Assembly (NCBI RefSeq): GCF_000758605.1
Contig: NZ_CP009282.1
Span: 6,510,001-6,574,000, forward strand
Direction: 5' to 3'
Source: Paenibacillus sp. FSL R5-0912
GTDB taxonomy: Bacteria; Bacillota; Bacilli; Paenibacillales; Paenibacillaceae
Length of the DNA stretch: 64,000 bases
The translations under genes were made by a program, and so were the position numbers. Numbering within the stretch: position 1 is the first letter of the stretch; each line of letters begins with the position of its first letter. Of this stretch, positions 7,971-16,837 are shown one piece after another. The notes under the pieces were generated by a model that saw nothing but the letters and a program-made list of their open reading frames with translations, had not been told where the DNA came from and did no database searches.

Positions 7971-8048
7971 ATTATAGAGGATTTCTCATGTGGGTTCAAC
8001 CTCTAGGCAGATAATAGATGTATTAACAGTTTCTGCTATACGGCTTGC

Positions 8049-8106
8049 AAAAAGACCAGAAGCTGCTCCGCAGCCATTTCTGGCTTACGGGCATCCTCTG
8101 GTCTTC
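8049..8106 (-). terminator. Rho-independent terminator after metQ
   Basis: On the minus strand, AAGACCAGAGG pairs with CTTCTGGTCTT around a longer inner arm that can itself pair (GCCAGAAATGGC), and five T follow. It lies about 30 bases after the metQ stop and closes the SAM-riboswitch operon. Confidence 0.85.
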
Positions 8107-8136
8107 ACTTATTAGATATTCAGCTAAGATTCAAGC

Positions 8137-9012
8137 TTAGAATGCAGGGATAATTGCACCTTCATATTTCTCATCGATGAAGGCTTTGGCTTCTGCAGAG
8201 TTCAGGGCTGCAGCCAGCTTCTGGATCGCATCGGAATCTTTGTTGTCCGGACGGGCTACCAGCAGGTTGGCATAAGGGGAATCCGTTCCTTCGATGAACA
8301 AAGCATCCTTCGTTGGAACCAGACCCGCTTCCAGCGCGAAGTTGGTGTTGATCAGCGCCAGATCTACTTCGTCCAGCTGACGTGGCAGCATCGCTGCATC
8401 CAGCTCAATGATTTCAAGCTTCTTAGGGTTCTCGGTGATATCGGCTTTGGTGGAAGCGATATTCGTGTCATCCTTCAGTGTAATCAGGCCATTCTTGGCC
8501 AGCAGGATCAATGCGCGTCCGCCGTTAGTAGCATCATTCGGGATGGCAACCTTGGCACCATCAGCCAGTTCGTCGATCGATTTGATCTTCTTAGAGTAAG
8601 CGCCGAAAGGTTCAACATGAACCGCGGTTACAGATACAAGCTCCGTGCCGTTCTTGGCATTCTGGTCATCCAGGTAAGGCTTGTGCTGGAAGAAGTTCGC
8701 ATCCAGCCCCTTCTCGGCAAGCTGTGTATTCGGAAGGACATAATCCGTGAATTCTTTGATCTCAAGCGTAATGCCTTGTGCTTCAAGCAGCGGGGCAATA
8801 GCTTTCAGAATTTCCGCATGCGGTACAGGAGAAGCTCCAATGACCAGGGTTACCGGTTCTGCAGCAGGTTCAGTGGACGGTTCTGCAGCAGCTTCCGTTG
8901 GCGCCGTTGTAGCCGCAGAGTTTGCCGCATTATTCGCAGTGTTATTGTTGCCGCAAGCCGCGAGCACCAATATCATGGTCAGGCTGAAGAATGTGAGCAG
9001 TACTTTTTTCAT
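8137..9012 (-). CDS. metQ: Methionine ABC importer substrate-binding lipoprotein MetQ
   Basis: Membrane-anchored receptor that captures methionine outside the cell for MetNI. A lipoprotein signal is visible at the N-terminus, with lipobox LAAC (Cys at about residue 20), followed by an Ala/Thr/Pro/Glu-rich linker (to about residue 52) and the NlpA/MetQ fold with VEPFGAYSKKIKS and VAIPNDATNGGRAL. At 291 residues it is normal length. It is the last gene of the metN-metI-metQ operon controlled by the SAM-I riboswitch at 10.8-11.0 kb, which strongly supports methionine or a precursor as substrate. Confidence 0.95.
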   Translation of the reverse strand: MKKVLLTFFSLTMILVLAACGNNNTANNAANSAATTAPTEAAAEPSTEPAAEPVTLVIGASPVPHAEILKAIAPLLEAQGITLEIKEFTDYVLPNTQLAEKGLDANFFQHKPYLDDQNAKNGTELVSVTAVHVEPFGAYSKKIKSIDELADGAKVAIPNDATNGGRALILLAKNGLITLKDDTNIASTKADITENPKKLEIIELDAAMLPRQLDEVDLALINTNFALEAGLVPTKDALFIEGTDSPYANLLVARPDNKDSDAIQKLAAALNSAEAKAFIDEKYEGAIIPAF

Positions 9013-9069
9013 TTGTAAATCCCCCTCTAATCCGTATGTTTTGTATGAATAAGGCTATATGGACGTACC

Positions 9070-9738
9070 TTATTTCCGTGTAAAATGTCTTACCAGCCGG
9101 TCGCCTGCCATTTGCAGCAGCTGCACCAGAATGACCATCAGGGCCACCGAGATAATCATGACTTCCTTCTCATAACGGTAATAGCCGTAGCGGATCGCCA
9201 GGTCACCCAGACCCCCGCCGCCTATCATCCCTGACATTGCGGTATAAGAGACAAGCGTAACAACGGTTATGGTTACTCCGGCCAGCAGGCCCGGACGGGC
9301 CTCCGGCAGCAATACGCGCATAACGATCTGCTGCGTGGATGCTCCCATACCCTGCGCCGCTTCGATGATCCCCCGGTCAACCTCCCGCAGTGCGGTCTCT
9401 ACCAGTCTGGCGAAGAATGGAGCCGCGCCAATCACCAGCGCCGGAATCGTTCCAAGTACACCTATCGAGGTACCCATAATCGACTTGCTGAACGGAATCA
9501 GGGCAACCATCAGAATAATAAAGGGAACTGAACGCAGAATATTTACGACGAACGATAATACCGAGTAAACAGCCCTGATAATAGTGTTATTAGATCTGCC
9601 CCATAAATATAACACAATGCCGAGCGGTAAACCAAGGATAATTGTGAATATTCCTGAAAAAGCTAACATTTTCATTGTTGCAACCGTGGCATCAAGCATT
9701 TCTTCCCAGTTAATCGCGCTAAAATCCAGTCCGCCCAT
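9070..9738 (-). CDS. metI: Methionine ABC importer permease MetI
   Basis: 222-residue inner-membrane permease with about five membrane segments and the EAA loop IIEAAQGMGASTQQIV. Its start codon overlaps the stop of metN (TAATG), so the genes are translationally coupled. Downstream is metQ. It is a close paralogue of the partial permease at the left window edge; both share SVPFIILMVALIPFS-like and EAA blocks. Regulated by the SAM-I riboswitch upstream of metN. Confidence 0.95.
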   Translation of the reverse strand: MGGLDFSAINWEEMLDATVATMKMLAFSGIFTIILGLPLGIVLYLWGRSNNTIIRAVYSVLSFVVNILRSVPFIILMVALIPFSKSIMGTSIGVLGTIPALVIGAAPFFARLVETALREVDRGIIEAAQGMGASTQQIVMRVLLPEARPGLLAGVTITVVTLVSYTAMSGMIGGGGLGDLAIRYGYYRYEKEVMIISVALMVILVQLLQMAGDRLVRHFTRK

Positions 9739-10754
9739 TAAGAAATCACCTCCACATCAAGGCCTTGAGCCGCAAGTTCGGTAAGTGTTGCTTCCACGGC
9801 ACCGGATGGCCCTTCAAACCGCACAATCAGCTGACCATAAGGGACATCCTTAATAGTAGAAATGGTTCCCTGGAGAATGGCGAAATTAACTCCGGTTCCC
9901 TGCGCCACATGCGAAAGGGTCGATTCGTACGTCTTTTGCCCAAGAAAAGTAATTTTGACCGCCTTAGTATATCCGGCATGTACAGCATCAATCGCTTGCC
10001 GCAGCGGTCCGTCTGCCTGAGTTTCACTGCGGATGAATTCTTTCGTAACCTCATGCCTTGGTTTCAGAAAAACCTGGGAAACGTCGCCCTGCTCCACAAT
10101 CCCACCCCCATGAATGACAGCCACCCGGTCACAAATGCTCTGAATGACATGCATCTCATGCGTAATTAGCACAATGGTCAAGTGAAATTTCCGGTTAATA
10201 TCCAGCAGCAGGCGCAGAATTGAATCCGTTGTCTGCGGGTCCAGCGCTGAAGTCGCTTCATCGCATAGCAGAACATCAGGATCGCTCGCCAGAGCACGGG
10301 CGATCCCGACCCGCTGTTTCTGGCCTCCGGACAGCTGAGCCGGATATTTGTTCCGGTGCTCCTCAAGTCCGACTAGAGCCAGCAGATCCCGAACCTTCCG
10401 CTCAATCTCCGTCTTGGAGGTTCCGGCCAGCCGCAGCGGAAAGGCGATATTGTTATATACAGTTGCCGAGGAGAGCAGATTGAAATGCTGAAAGATCATC
10501 CCGATCTTGCGCCGCTGCTCCTGCAGCTGTCCTTGGCTGAGTGCCGTCAACTCCACCCCATCTACCCATACTTCACCCTCGCTCGGACGCTCCAGCAGAT
10601 TAATGCAGCGGATCAGCGTGCTTTTGCCGGCACCGGAGTGGCCGATTACACCGAATATCTCCCCCTTCTTAATCGACAGGCTTAGTCCGGAAAGCGCCGT
10701 CGCGGCCTTGCTTCCTTTACCGTATACTTTCGTTAAATCTTTCAGCTCTATCAA
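9738..10754 (-). CDS. metN: Methionine ABC importer ATP-binding protein MetN
   Basis: ATPase of the methionine importer. It shows Walker A (GHSGAGKST), signature LSGGQKQRVGIARAL, Walker B DEATSALDP and a C-terminal NIL domain that binds methionine and inhibits transport in the E. coli homologue. The open frame runs to 10937, through the riboswitch, but the TTG at 10754 has AAGGAGG upstream and starts the family-typical sequence IELKDLTKVYG, giving 338 residues. First gene of metN-metI-metQ. Confidence 0.93.
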   Translation of the reverse strand: MIELKDLTKVYGKGSKAATALSGLSLSIKKGEIFGVIGHSGAGKSTLIRCINLLERPSEGEVWVDGVELTALSQGQLQEQRRKIGMIFQHFNLLSSATVYNNIAFPLRLAGTSKTEIERKVRDLLALVGLEEHRNKYPAQLSGGQKQRVGIARALASDPDVLLCDEATSALDPQTTDSILRLLLDINRKFHLTIVLITHEMHVIQSICDRVAVIHGGGIVEQGDVSQVFLKPRHEVTKEFIRSETQADGPLRQAIDAVHAGYTKAVKITFLGQKTYESTLSHVAQGTGVNFAILQGTISTIKDVPYGQLIVRFEGPSGAVEATLTELAAQGLDVEVIS

Positions 10755-10789
10755 TCGCCCCGTCCTCCTTCTTCCCTGCAATTTATAAC

Positions 10790-10829
10790 AAAAAAGACCT
10801 CTTACGATCCGTGCAGATCGGAAGAGGCC
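10790..10829 (-). terminator. Intrinsic terminator of the SAM-I riboswitch
   Basis: On the minus strand, GGCCTCTTCCGATC pairs with GATCGTAAGAGGTC and is followed by six T (10790-10795), just ahead of the metN ribosome site. It forms when SAM is bound and stops transcription of metNIQ. Confidence 0.9.
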
Positions 10830-10854
10830 ATGTGTGTGAAGTAAACAATGCCGT

Positions 10855-10987
10855 CTCATCTGCCAAGACCGCAAACTCAGCGGCATTGTAGGAATTAGCA
10901 CCATGACATTTGCAGAACAGCAGTTATGCTGTGACAAATCGGTTGCCGGGCTTCATCGGGCCTATCCCTCCGCCGCTCTCGATAAGA
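10855..10987 (-). promoter_or_regulatory. SAM-I (S-box) riboswitch aptamer
   Basis: On the minus strand the leader has the canonical S-box start: CTTATCGAGAG, then GGCGGAGGGA, then GGCCCGATGAAGCCCGGCAACC. It continues with a variable P3 arm, the GGTGCTAATTCC block and the closing GATGAG that pairs back to CTTATC. A TATAAT box at 10987-10992 marks the promoter at its 5' edge. With the terminator at 10790-10829 it forms a complete off-switch for methionine uptake when SAM is plentiful. Confidence 0.95.
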
Positions 10988-11079
10988 TTATAGTATGAAG
11001 TTATATATGCCGTTTCATGTTAGAAGTAAATACTTGCATAAGTATATTAAGTTTCCGGTTCTTTGTCAAAGGTAAGTTT

Positions 11080-11826
11080 TTACGGCTGTACGTGCTCTGA
11101 ACGCTTGCTGGATGCAGCTTTATTCTTGTGCCACTGCTCATTGCTGTACCTGAAGGCAGCCGACAAAGATTTGCACACCATCTCCAGGCTCTGCTTCAAA
11201 TCCTCCAGATGGCTGTCAAGATCCTCCAGTTGGATTTTGTCATGCAGCCCCTGATGGCGCTGCCAGAGATCATCCGTCATCTCAGCGTTCATGTAGTGAA
11301 TCTCGGCATTGCGCCGTTTGCGCAGATTCTCTATCGGTTCGCGGTAAGAGTTCCTGATCCTCTCCAGCTCATTGGCCAGCGGGTTGTGCGCCTGAAGCAG
11401 CTGAAATTGGCGAAGCACAGTGAAGTATGAGAAATGTGCTTTGACTTTCCCTGTATTCAGATCATACAGACTGTTCAGGACCGTACCCAGCTTGTCCAGC
11501 AGGGAGAACACCCGGATGAAGCCGTCCTTATAAAAATACACATACCTGGCGTACTCCCCCTGCTCCGTGGGCGACATATCATCCATATAACCGGCAACTA
11601 CCGACCTCCGGTAAAAGGCGGCGGCGAACCAGCTCTGTTCCAGCTCGTCCAGCGATGAGATCAGACCGCGTGTCCATATTTCCAGCTTGCGGTATTCATG
11701 GTCACGGTCTTCATGTGCGTTCATCTCCTTGCGCAGTATGGAGGCGACCTTCGCCATGTTGTCCATGGCTTCGGCCAGTACCCCGCTATTCTCGCGGGGC
11801 GGCTCTCCCAGTAATGTCCGCAGCAT
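11080..11826 (-). CDS. HEPN-domain protein of the Cthe_2314 type
   Basis: 248-residue soluble, mostly helical protein resembling the Cthe_2314-type HEPN family. The C-terminal third carries NLRKRRNAEIHYMNAEM, where RNAEIH fits the R-x4-H motif of HEPN ribonucleases. A helical region (about residues 20-130) precedes it and the tail is Lys/Ser-rich. HEPN proteins are often RNases in toxin or defence modules, but no antitoxin-like nucleotidyltransferase is adjacent. It starts 27 bases after the ubiD-like gene on the same strand, so the two are probably co-transcribed. Activity is unproven; family assignment is by memory of sequence pattern. Confidence 0.65.
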   Translation of the reverse strand: MLRTLLGEPPRENSGVLAEAMDNMAKVASILRKEMNAHEDRDHEYRKLEIWTRGLISSLDELEQSWFAAAFYRRSVVAGYMDDMSPTEQGEYARYVYFYKDGFIRVFSLLDKLGTVLNSLYDLNTGKVKAHFSYFTVLRQFQLLQAHNPLANELERIRNSYREPIENLRKRRNAEIHYMNAEMTDDLWQRHQGLHDKIQLEDLDSHLEDLKQSLEMVCKSLSAAFRYSNEQWHKNKAASSKRSEHVQP

Positions 11827-11853
11827 ATTTGTCCTCCTCAGAATACTTAAGAT

Positions 11854-13626
11854 CTAAAAATGAGGGAAATAACGGTTCCAGTTCCGGTTCACCAGTTCAA
11901 CCGTGTCCTCATGAGGAACCAGCTCCTCCGGGTATCCCGGCTTCATCCGGGCATCTATTACAATAGGCAGCGAATAGCTGATTGCGTTACGCAATACATG
12001 GGTCTCCGCATAAATATCATCCGCCGGATTAAACCGGCTGAACACTGTCCACAGGAAGGACGTTTGTGTGCGCACCGCTTCTGCAGCATCGTCCACCAGA
12101 ACAATCAGCGGCCAGGCTGTGCCCTTCTCCTGGAAGGAAGCGGCCAGCCTGACGGGAAGCTCAGGGTCTTCTATATAGGATGCTCCGGAAACGGCTAAAC
12201 ATCCGCCGCAATAGGGCACGGCGTCGGTGATTGCTGGAAGGTGACCCTCCGTATAGGTTCTGGGCAGTTCACGCACCGGGTTGCCGGTGCCCATCATCAC
12301 AGCCTTACTGCCATGATTCAGCTTGCGGCCGGTATAGTCAAGGGTATCCATGGAGGTGTTAGCGAAGATCACCAGATCTGATGCCGGATTAAAGCGTTCA
12401 AGCACGGTTTCCAGCAGTTTGGGGAAATCCGTAAGCTCAACCGCTTCATTCGTCAGGAGCAGGAATTTCGTTAAAGAGAGCTGGCCTTCCCCCAGGATAC
12501 GGAAGGCCGAAGCCAGTCCCTCACGCGGATAGCTCTCTCTCATCACCGCAGACGCCAAGGCGTTCGAGCCGGATTCCGAGTACGCCCACAGTGCTTTTAC
12601 AGAAGGCATCATTAACGGATAGGCCGGAGCCAGCAGCCGCTGCAGATAATCCTTCAGATAATAATCCTCCTGTCGGGGTTTGCCGGTAATCGTGGCCGGA
12701 AAAATCGCATCCTTGCGGTGCCACATCCGCTGCACATGCATTACGGGAAAATCATGCTGCAGCGAATAATAGCCGGATTGACTGCCATACGGGCCTTCCG
12801 GTCTACGCTCAAACGGAGACACCCGCCCGCGGATGGAGAATTCGGCTTCTGATGGAATACGGTGACCGCCTAGGGGGTCCTGCACCATAGGAAGCTTCCC
12901 GCCCTGCATAAGGGATGCCAGCATCAATTCCGGAAGGCGCTCTGACACCGGGGCAACAGCGGCCGCAATCAGGGCAGGCGGCCCGCCGATAAAGACAGAG
13001 ACCGGAATCGTCTCCCCCAGCAGCTCAGCCTGACGGTGATGGAAGCCCCCTCCTTTATGGATTTGCCAATGAATGCCGGTGGTGCTGTCATCATAAATCT
13101 GGACCCGGTACATCCCGAGATTATGGTCTTTGGGGTTGGTTATACTCTCTGTATAGACCACAGGAAGGGTGATGAACGGCCCTCCATCCTTAGGCCAGCT
13201 GGTAATTCGGGGCAATTCCTGTAGCGGATTACTGCTGCGGCAGATGCCTAGTACCGGTGCTTCACCTTGCGGTATATTTTTGGTTCCTGCTCGGATCAGG
13301 TCAAGCAGCAAGCCCTTTTCTCTCCAAAGTCCGGCAGCTGATGGCGGAATCATCGTCTCCATAGCTGCCGTCATGGATTTCACTAACTGCTCCGGGCGGG
13401 TCCCGAAGGCCTTATTCACCCGGCGGACAGTACCGAACAGATTGGTTGCAACCGGGAACGGCGTTCCTTGTACATTTGTAAACAGCAGCGCCGGGCCTTC
13501 CTCAGCGGCTACCCGGCGGTGAATCTCGGCCAGCTCCAGATTCGGATCAACCGGAGCATCAATCACGGCAAGATCCTTGTCCCTGCGGAGCTGTTCGATC
13601 CATTGTCGCAAATTACCGTATCCCAC
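11854..13626 (-). CDS. UbiD family decarboxylase, possibly menaquinone (MqnL-type)
   Basis: Prenylated-FMN-dependent non-oxidative decarboxylase. The UbiD core is clear: LGMYRVQIYDDSTTGIHWQ followed by HKGGGFHH, then VSVFIGGPPALIAAAVAP. The GTG at 13626 has a perfect AGGAGG at 8 bases and is preferred over the ATG at 13665, giving 590 residues. That is longer than the roughly 480-residue phenolic-acid enzymes and similar to large UbiD proteins of futalosine-pathway bacteria. Because mqnE is present, a role as the menaquinone decarboxylase MqnL is a reasonable inference, but no ubiX-like flavin prenyltransferase is adjacent, and an aromatic-acid substrate is also possible. Confidence 0.82.
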   Translation of the reverse strand: MGYGNLRQWIEQLRRDKDLAVIDAPVDPNLELAEIHRRVAAEEGPALLFTNVQGTPFPVATNLFGTVRRVNKAFGTRPEQLVKSMTAAMETMIPPSAAGLWREKGLLLDLIRAGTKNIPQGEAPVLGICRSSNPLQELPRITSWPKDGGPFITLPVVYTESITNPKDHNLGMYRVQIYDDSTTGIHWQIHKGGGFHHRQAELLGETIPVSVFIGGPPALIAAAVAPVSERLPELMLASLMQGGKLPMVQDPLGGHRIPSEAEFSIRGRVSPFERRPEGPYGSQSGYYSLQHDFPVMHVQRMWHRKDAIFPATITGKPRQEDYYLKDYLQRLLAPAYPLMMPSVKALWAYSESGSNALASAVMRESYPREGLASAFRILGEGQLSLTKFLLLTNEAVELTDFPKLLETVLERFNPASDLVIFANTSMDTLDYTGRKLNHGSKAVMMGTGNPVRELPRTYTEGHLPAITDAVPYCGGCLAVSGASYIEDPELPVRLAASFQEKGTAWPLIVLVDDAAEAVRTQTSFLWTVFSRFNPADDIYAETHVLRNAISYSLPIVIDARMKPGYPEELVPHEDTVELVNRNWNRYFPHF

Positions 13627-13681
13627 TAAACGTTCCTCCTCGAACCGGGCCCGAACCTTACCCATGCCCTTAACGGTAATC

Positions 13682-14614
13682 TTATCGTTTCTTGCCTGTT
13701 CCGCTTAACTGCCAGACACGGACACTCATATAACATAGAACCCCAAACAAGCCGGCAATCAGCAAAATATGCGACAACGCGGTAAAGATGTACAGTCGTT
13801 CATTATACAGCGTATGAACCACAGCAGCTCCACTGAATACCTGCATCAGGCAGAGCAGTACTGCGGCAACACCCAGAGCCCTCAGCTCCGTCAGCTCTTT
13901 GTATTTCCAGAAAGCCAGATGTCCCAGAATAGCAGTCAGCAGGAACAGCAGCGCCGCTGCAAGCCGGTGTATGAATACAATGCCCACCCCGCCAGACAGC
14001 TCCGGAATCCATTCCCCATTGCACAGCGGCCAGCCTGAACAGCCCCCCTGCGAATCGGTATGGCTTACATAAGCCCCAATATACACGACCATATAAGAAT
14101 ATAACGCAGTAAACCAGGTTAAGTTACGGAAGCCCCTGCTTACTTTCGGTTCTGCAGTGCTATTTTCTTCCCCCGAAAGGTAGATCCGCCCTGCTCCAAG
14201 CGCAAGCATCAGGGAGCTGGCGAACGCAATCAGCGAGAATCCCATATGTAAAGCCATCACTCCAGCAGACTGCGACTTGATTACCGCAAGCGCTCCCATT
14301 CCGCCTTGCACCACTACGAATATAAGGGTTAACAAGGCATAGGTAAGCAGATCCCTGCGCTTACGGGCATAACGCCAGAATGCAAACATGGAAGCCAGTG
14401 ACATTAGGCCCGCAAGTCCGCTGAACAGACGATGGGTATATTCAATCAGGGAGCCTACGGTATAAGCCGGAATCAGCTTTCCGTGACACAGCGGCCATTC
14501 ATTACCGCATTCCAGCCCCGAACCCGTCTTAGTAACCACCGCTCCGCCGAGCAGCGCCAGAAACATAACGAGGCAGGTTATATAGCTAAGCCATTTTAAT
14601 TGAAGGGTCGTCAA
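13682..14614 (-). CDS. ctaA: Heme A synthase CtaA (COX15 family)
   Basis: Polytopic membrane enzyme that oxidises heme O to heme A for cytochrome c oxidase. About eight hydrophobic segments are visible. Conserved histidines lie in EYTHRLFSG, MALHMGF, FIHRLAAALL and LSHILLIAG. Two cysteine pairs (LECGNEWPLC and GGCSGWPLC) match the disulfides of bacterial CtaA. The ORF extends to 14752 through a terminator, so that start is wrong; the TTG at 14614 with GGGTGAT upstream gives 310 residues. CtaB and Sco1, other oxidase-assembly proteins, lie at 26.5-28.1 kb. It is 55 bases downstream of the UbiD stop and read in the same direction as it. Confidence 0.92.
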   Translation of the reverse strand: MTTLQLKWLSYITCLVMFLALLGGAVVTKTGSGLECGNEWPLCHGKLIPAYTVGSLIEYTHRLFSGLAGLMSLASMFAFWRYARKRRDLLTYALLTLIFVVVQGGMGALAVIKSQSAGVMALHMGFSLIAFASSLMLALGAGRIYLSGEENSTAEPKVSRGFRNLTWFTALYSYMVVYIGAYVSHTDSQGGCSGWPLCNGEWIPELSGGVGIVFIHRLAAALLFLLTAILGHLAFWKYKELTELRALGVAAVLLCLMQVFSGAAVVHTLYNERLYIFTALSHILLIAGLFGVLCYMSVRVWQLSGTGKKR

Positions 14615-14677
14615 TGTTATCACCCGCATTTTATAGGAATGAATTAGTATAATGATAGCGCCCGCAGACAATTCTAG

Positions 14678-14720
14678 AAAAAAAACACCGCTTCTGCTCG
14701 GGTAGGGCGAAAGCGGTGCT
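14678..14720 (-). terminator. Rho-independent terminator after the thioredoxin-like gene
   Basis: On the minus strand, CACCGCTT (14711-14718) pairs with AAGCGGTG (14686-14693) and eight T follow. It separates the thioredoxin-like gene from ctaA and rules out the long ctaA start. Confidence 0.9.
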
Positions 14721-14726
14721 GCTTCA

Positions 14727-15071
14727 TTACTTGTGGATGCTAAGGTATACATCCAGCGCCGTATTCAGGAAATTCTCAATTTCCTCACGGGACTTACGAA
14801 GCTTATTCACGAATCTGACCAGTTCCCGTCCATCGGTATACGCGACAAAGCTCGGAATGCCCAGAATATTCTGTTCCTGGCTGACGTCGCCTACGGCATC
14901 GACATCCACTTCAACGAGTGTGAGGCGGTCACTATATTTCAGTTCCACATCCGGCATAAACGGATCCATGAATTTGCAATCCGAGCACCAATCCGCCTTG
15001 AATACCGCCACCGTTAAGCGCGGAGATTGTATTGACACCTGAAACTCAGCAGGAGAACTAATTTTGTCCAT
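14727..15071 (-). CDS. Thioredoxin-like protein
   Basis: 114-residue cytoplasmic thioredoxin fold without signal peptide. The active-site block is KADWCSDCKFMDPF: a CxxC pair with WCSDC in place of the usual WCGPC, followed by the cis-Pro region LGIPSFVAYTDGRE. The Ser-Asp between the cysteines suggests a redox potential different from housekeeping thioredoxin. Own terminator downstream. The partner is unknown; the proximity to ctaA hints at, but does not prove, a link to oxidase assembly. Confidence 0.88.
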   Translation of the reverse strand: MDKISSPAEFQVSIQSPRLTVAVFKADWCSDCKFMDPFMPDVELKYSDRLTLVEVDVDAVGDVSQEQNILGIPSFVAYTDGRELVRFVNKLRKSREEIENFLNTALDVYLSIHK

Positions 15072-15182
15072 CTATTAACCATCCTTTCTCATTTAACCGT
15101 TACCCATGACTCTTCTCTAAGTGAAGCAAAATGTACGGAATAAGTCAAATAAAAAAGACAAAATAAGACAATGATCACAGCT

Positions 15183-16811
15183 TTATTCGTTTGCACGCAC
15201 ATGCGCCGGCTGCAGCTTCATTAGAGGATTCAGCAGTTTGCGCAGCGGACGCGGGTAACCTGCGATTTCCTGGCTGCTCAGTACGCCCAGAACAATCAAC
15301 AGTACCAGATAAATGATAACCACGGCAGTTCCAACCACCAGACATGTAATCAGGAATGCCAGTCTTGCCGGCATCAGATGAGTCAGCATAATCCCCGCTT
15401 CATTGAGGCCATAGCCGATCCCGGCCGATGCGAGTACAGCGATTGAGAATCCGCCCCAGCGTTTGCCGAGAATTTCGAAGGGAATGATCTTTTTGAGCAT
15501 CCGCAGATTAAGCAGCGTAATGACAATGAAGCACAGGGCCGTAGAGCCGATGATGCCATAGATGCCGAATAGCTGGCTGAACAGGAAGTTGGAAGCGAAC
15601 TTCACGATAATCCCGATAAGCACGTAATACATCGAAATCCGCGACTTACCCATCCCAAGCAGAATAGAGTTCGTAGTCATCATAGTGATTTGAAAAATAG
15701 TCCCCAGCGTCAGCATCGCTACAATCCCGCTGCCGTCCAGACTGCTGAAGATCAGTCCATTGACTGAATATGCCGCCACAACGAGAGAGAGTACAATTGG
15801 TGTGCCGGTAAGAATGGAAATACGCATAGCCAGGGTAACCTGGCGTTTCAGATGCTGTTCATCTTTGCGGGCGTACGCCGCTGAAATAATCGGAATGAGC
15901 GACGTACTAAGCGCGATAGACAACACCGGCGGGATACCCGCTATACTCTGTGCACGGCTGCCGAATATCCCCAGGGCCCGGGTAGCTTCCTCCATTCCGA
16001 TCCGGCCGCTGAGCAGCGGTACAATAAAGGAAGTATCGATAAAGTTCACAACAGGTACTGTGATCGAAGATAATACAATTGGAATGGACAGTTTGAAAAT
16101 ATCTTTATATATTCCAAGTAACGGAAGGCGTGCCTCATTCGATTCATAAAGAGCAATCTGCTCCTCGCTGCGGCGCATCTTCATCGCGTAATACAGCATA
16201 ACACCGAAAGCGCCGACACTCCCGAGCACACTGCCGAAAGAAGCGCCTGCAGCCATCCATGTGTTGCTGTAGCCTTGGCGCAGCAGAATAAAAGCCAGCA
16301 GAATTGCCGTCGATACCCGGGCAATCTGCTCAATAATCTGTGAGATACCTCCGGCCATCATATTATTGCGCCCCTGGAAATAACCGCGCATCATCGCGAT
16401 TGCGGGGAACAGCAGCAGCGCCGGGGCAATCGCCCGGATGGCCAGCGTACTCTCAGGAACTTTGGTGTACTCCGCATAATACGGAGCGGCTATGTACAGT
16501 ATTGTACTCATTACAACACCTACAACAGCTGCAAAGATAAGGGCGGCACGGTATACCTGCTGTGCTTCATGCGGACGGTTCAGAGCATAACGCTCTGATA
16601 CCATTTTGCTCAGCGTGCTGGGTATTCCTGCGGTCGCCAGCGGAAGGAGCAGCAGATACACATTGTTAGCCTGAGTAAAGGATGCATTCCCTATATCATT
16701 GAATAGATGTTCCAGCGGCACCCGCTGGGCAAGTCCAAGGATGCGGGCCACAAGTGCGGCCGCAGCCAGAATAAGCGTGCCTTTAACAAAAGATTCTTTC
16801 TTATTGGACAA
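15183..16811 (-). CDS. MurJ/SpoVB-like oligosaccharide flippase (YtgP type)
   Basis: 542-residue membrane protein with about 14 hydrophobic segments of the MOP superfamily (polysaccharide exporter/lipid II flippase). The N-terminal KGTLILAAAALVARILG, the MRGYFQGRNNMM block and IGIIGSTALCF-type segments match the YtgP/MurJ and SpoVB group. Bacillus subtilis YtgP (544 residues) flips lipid II. With two class B penicillin-binding proteins 2-6 kb away, cell-wall precursor export is the likely role, though SpoVB-like sporulation or another glycolipid is possible. Confidence 0.87.
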   Translation of the reverse strand: MSNKKESFVKGTLILAAAALVARILGLAQRVPLEHLFNDIGNASFTQANNVYLLLLPLATAGIPSTLSKMVSERYALNRPHEAQQVYRAALIFAAVVGVVMSTILYIAAPYYAEYTKVPESTLAIRAIAPALLLFPAIAMMRGYFQGRNNMMAGGISQIIEQIARVSTAILLAFILLRQGYSNTWMAAGASFGSVLGSVGAFGVMLYYAMKMRRSEEQIALYESNEARLPLLGIYKDIFKLSIPIVLSSITVPVVNFIDTSFIVPLLSGRIGMEEATRALGIFGSRAQSIAGIPPVLSIALSTSLIPIISAAYARKDEQHLKRQVTLAMRISILTGTPIVLSLVVAAYSVNGLIFSSLDGSGIVAMLTLGTIFQITMMTTNSILLGMGKSRISMYYVLIGIIVKFASNFLFSQLFGIYGIIGSTALCFIVITLLNLRMLKKIIPFEILGKRWGGFSIAVLASAGIGYGLNEAGIMLTHLMPARLAFLITCLVVGTAVVIIYLVLLIVLGVLSSQEIAGYPRPLRKLLNPLMKLQPAHVRANE

Positions 16812-16837
16812 GCTGTTTCGCCTTCTTCACAATAAAT

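Noticed and set aside
7637..7999. 120-codon minus-strand ORF over the nifU-like gene
   Set aside because: It is antisense to a conserved gene and begins inside the terminator region.
9738..10937. Long metN start inside the SAM riboswitch
   Set aside because: The upstream 60 codons translate the riboswitch aptamer and terminator; the TTG at 10754 has AAGGAGG.
13682..14752. Long ctaA frame
   Set aside because: It would cross the thioredoxin terminator and lacks a ribosome site; the start at 14614 fits the family.
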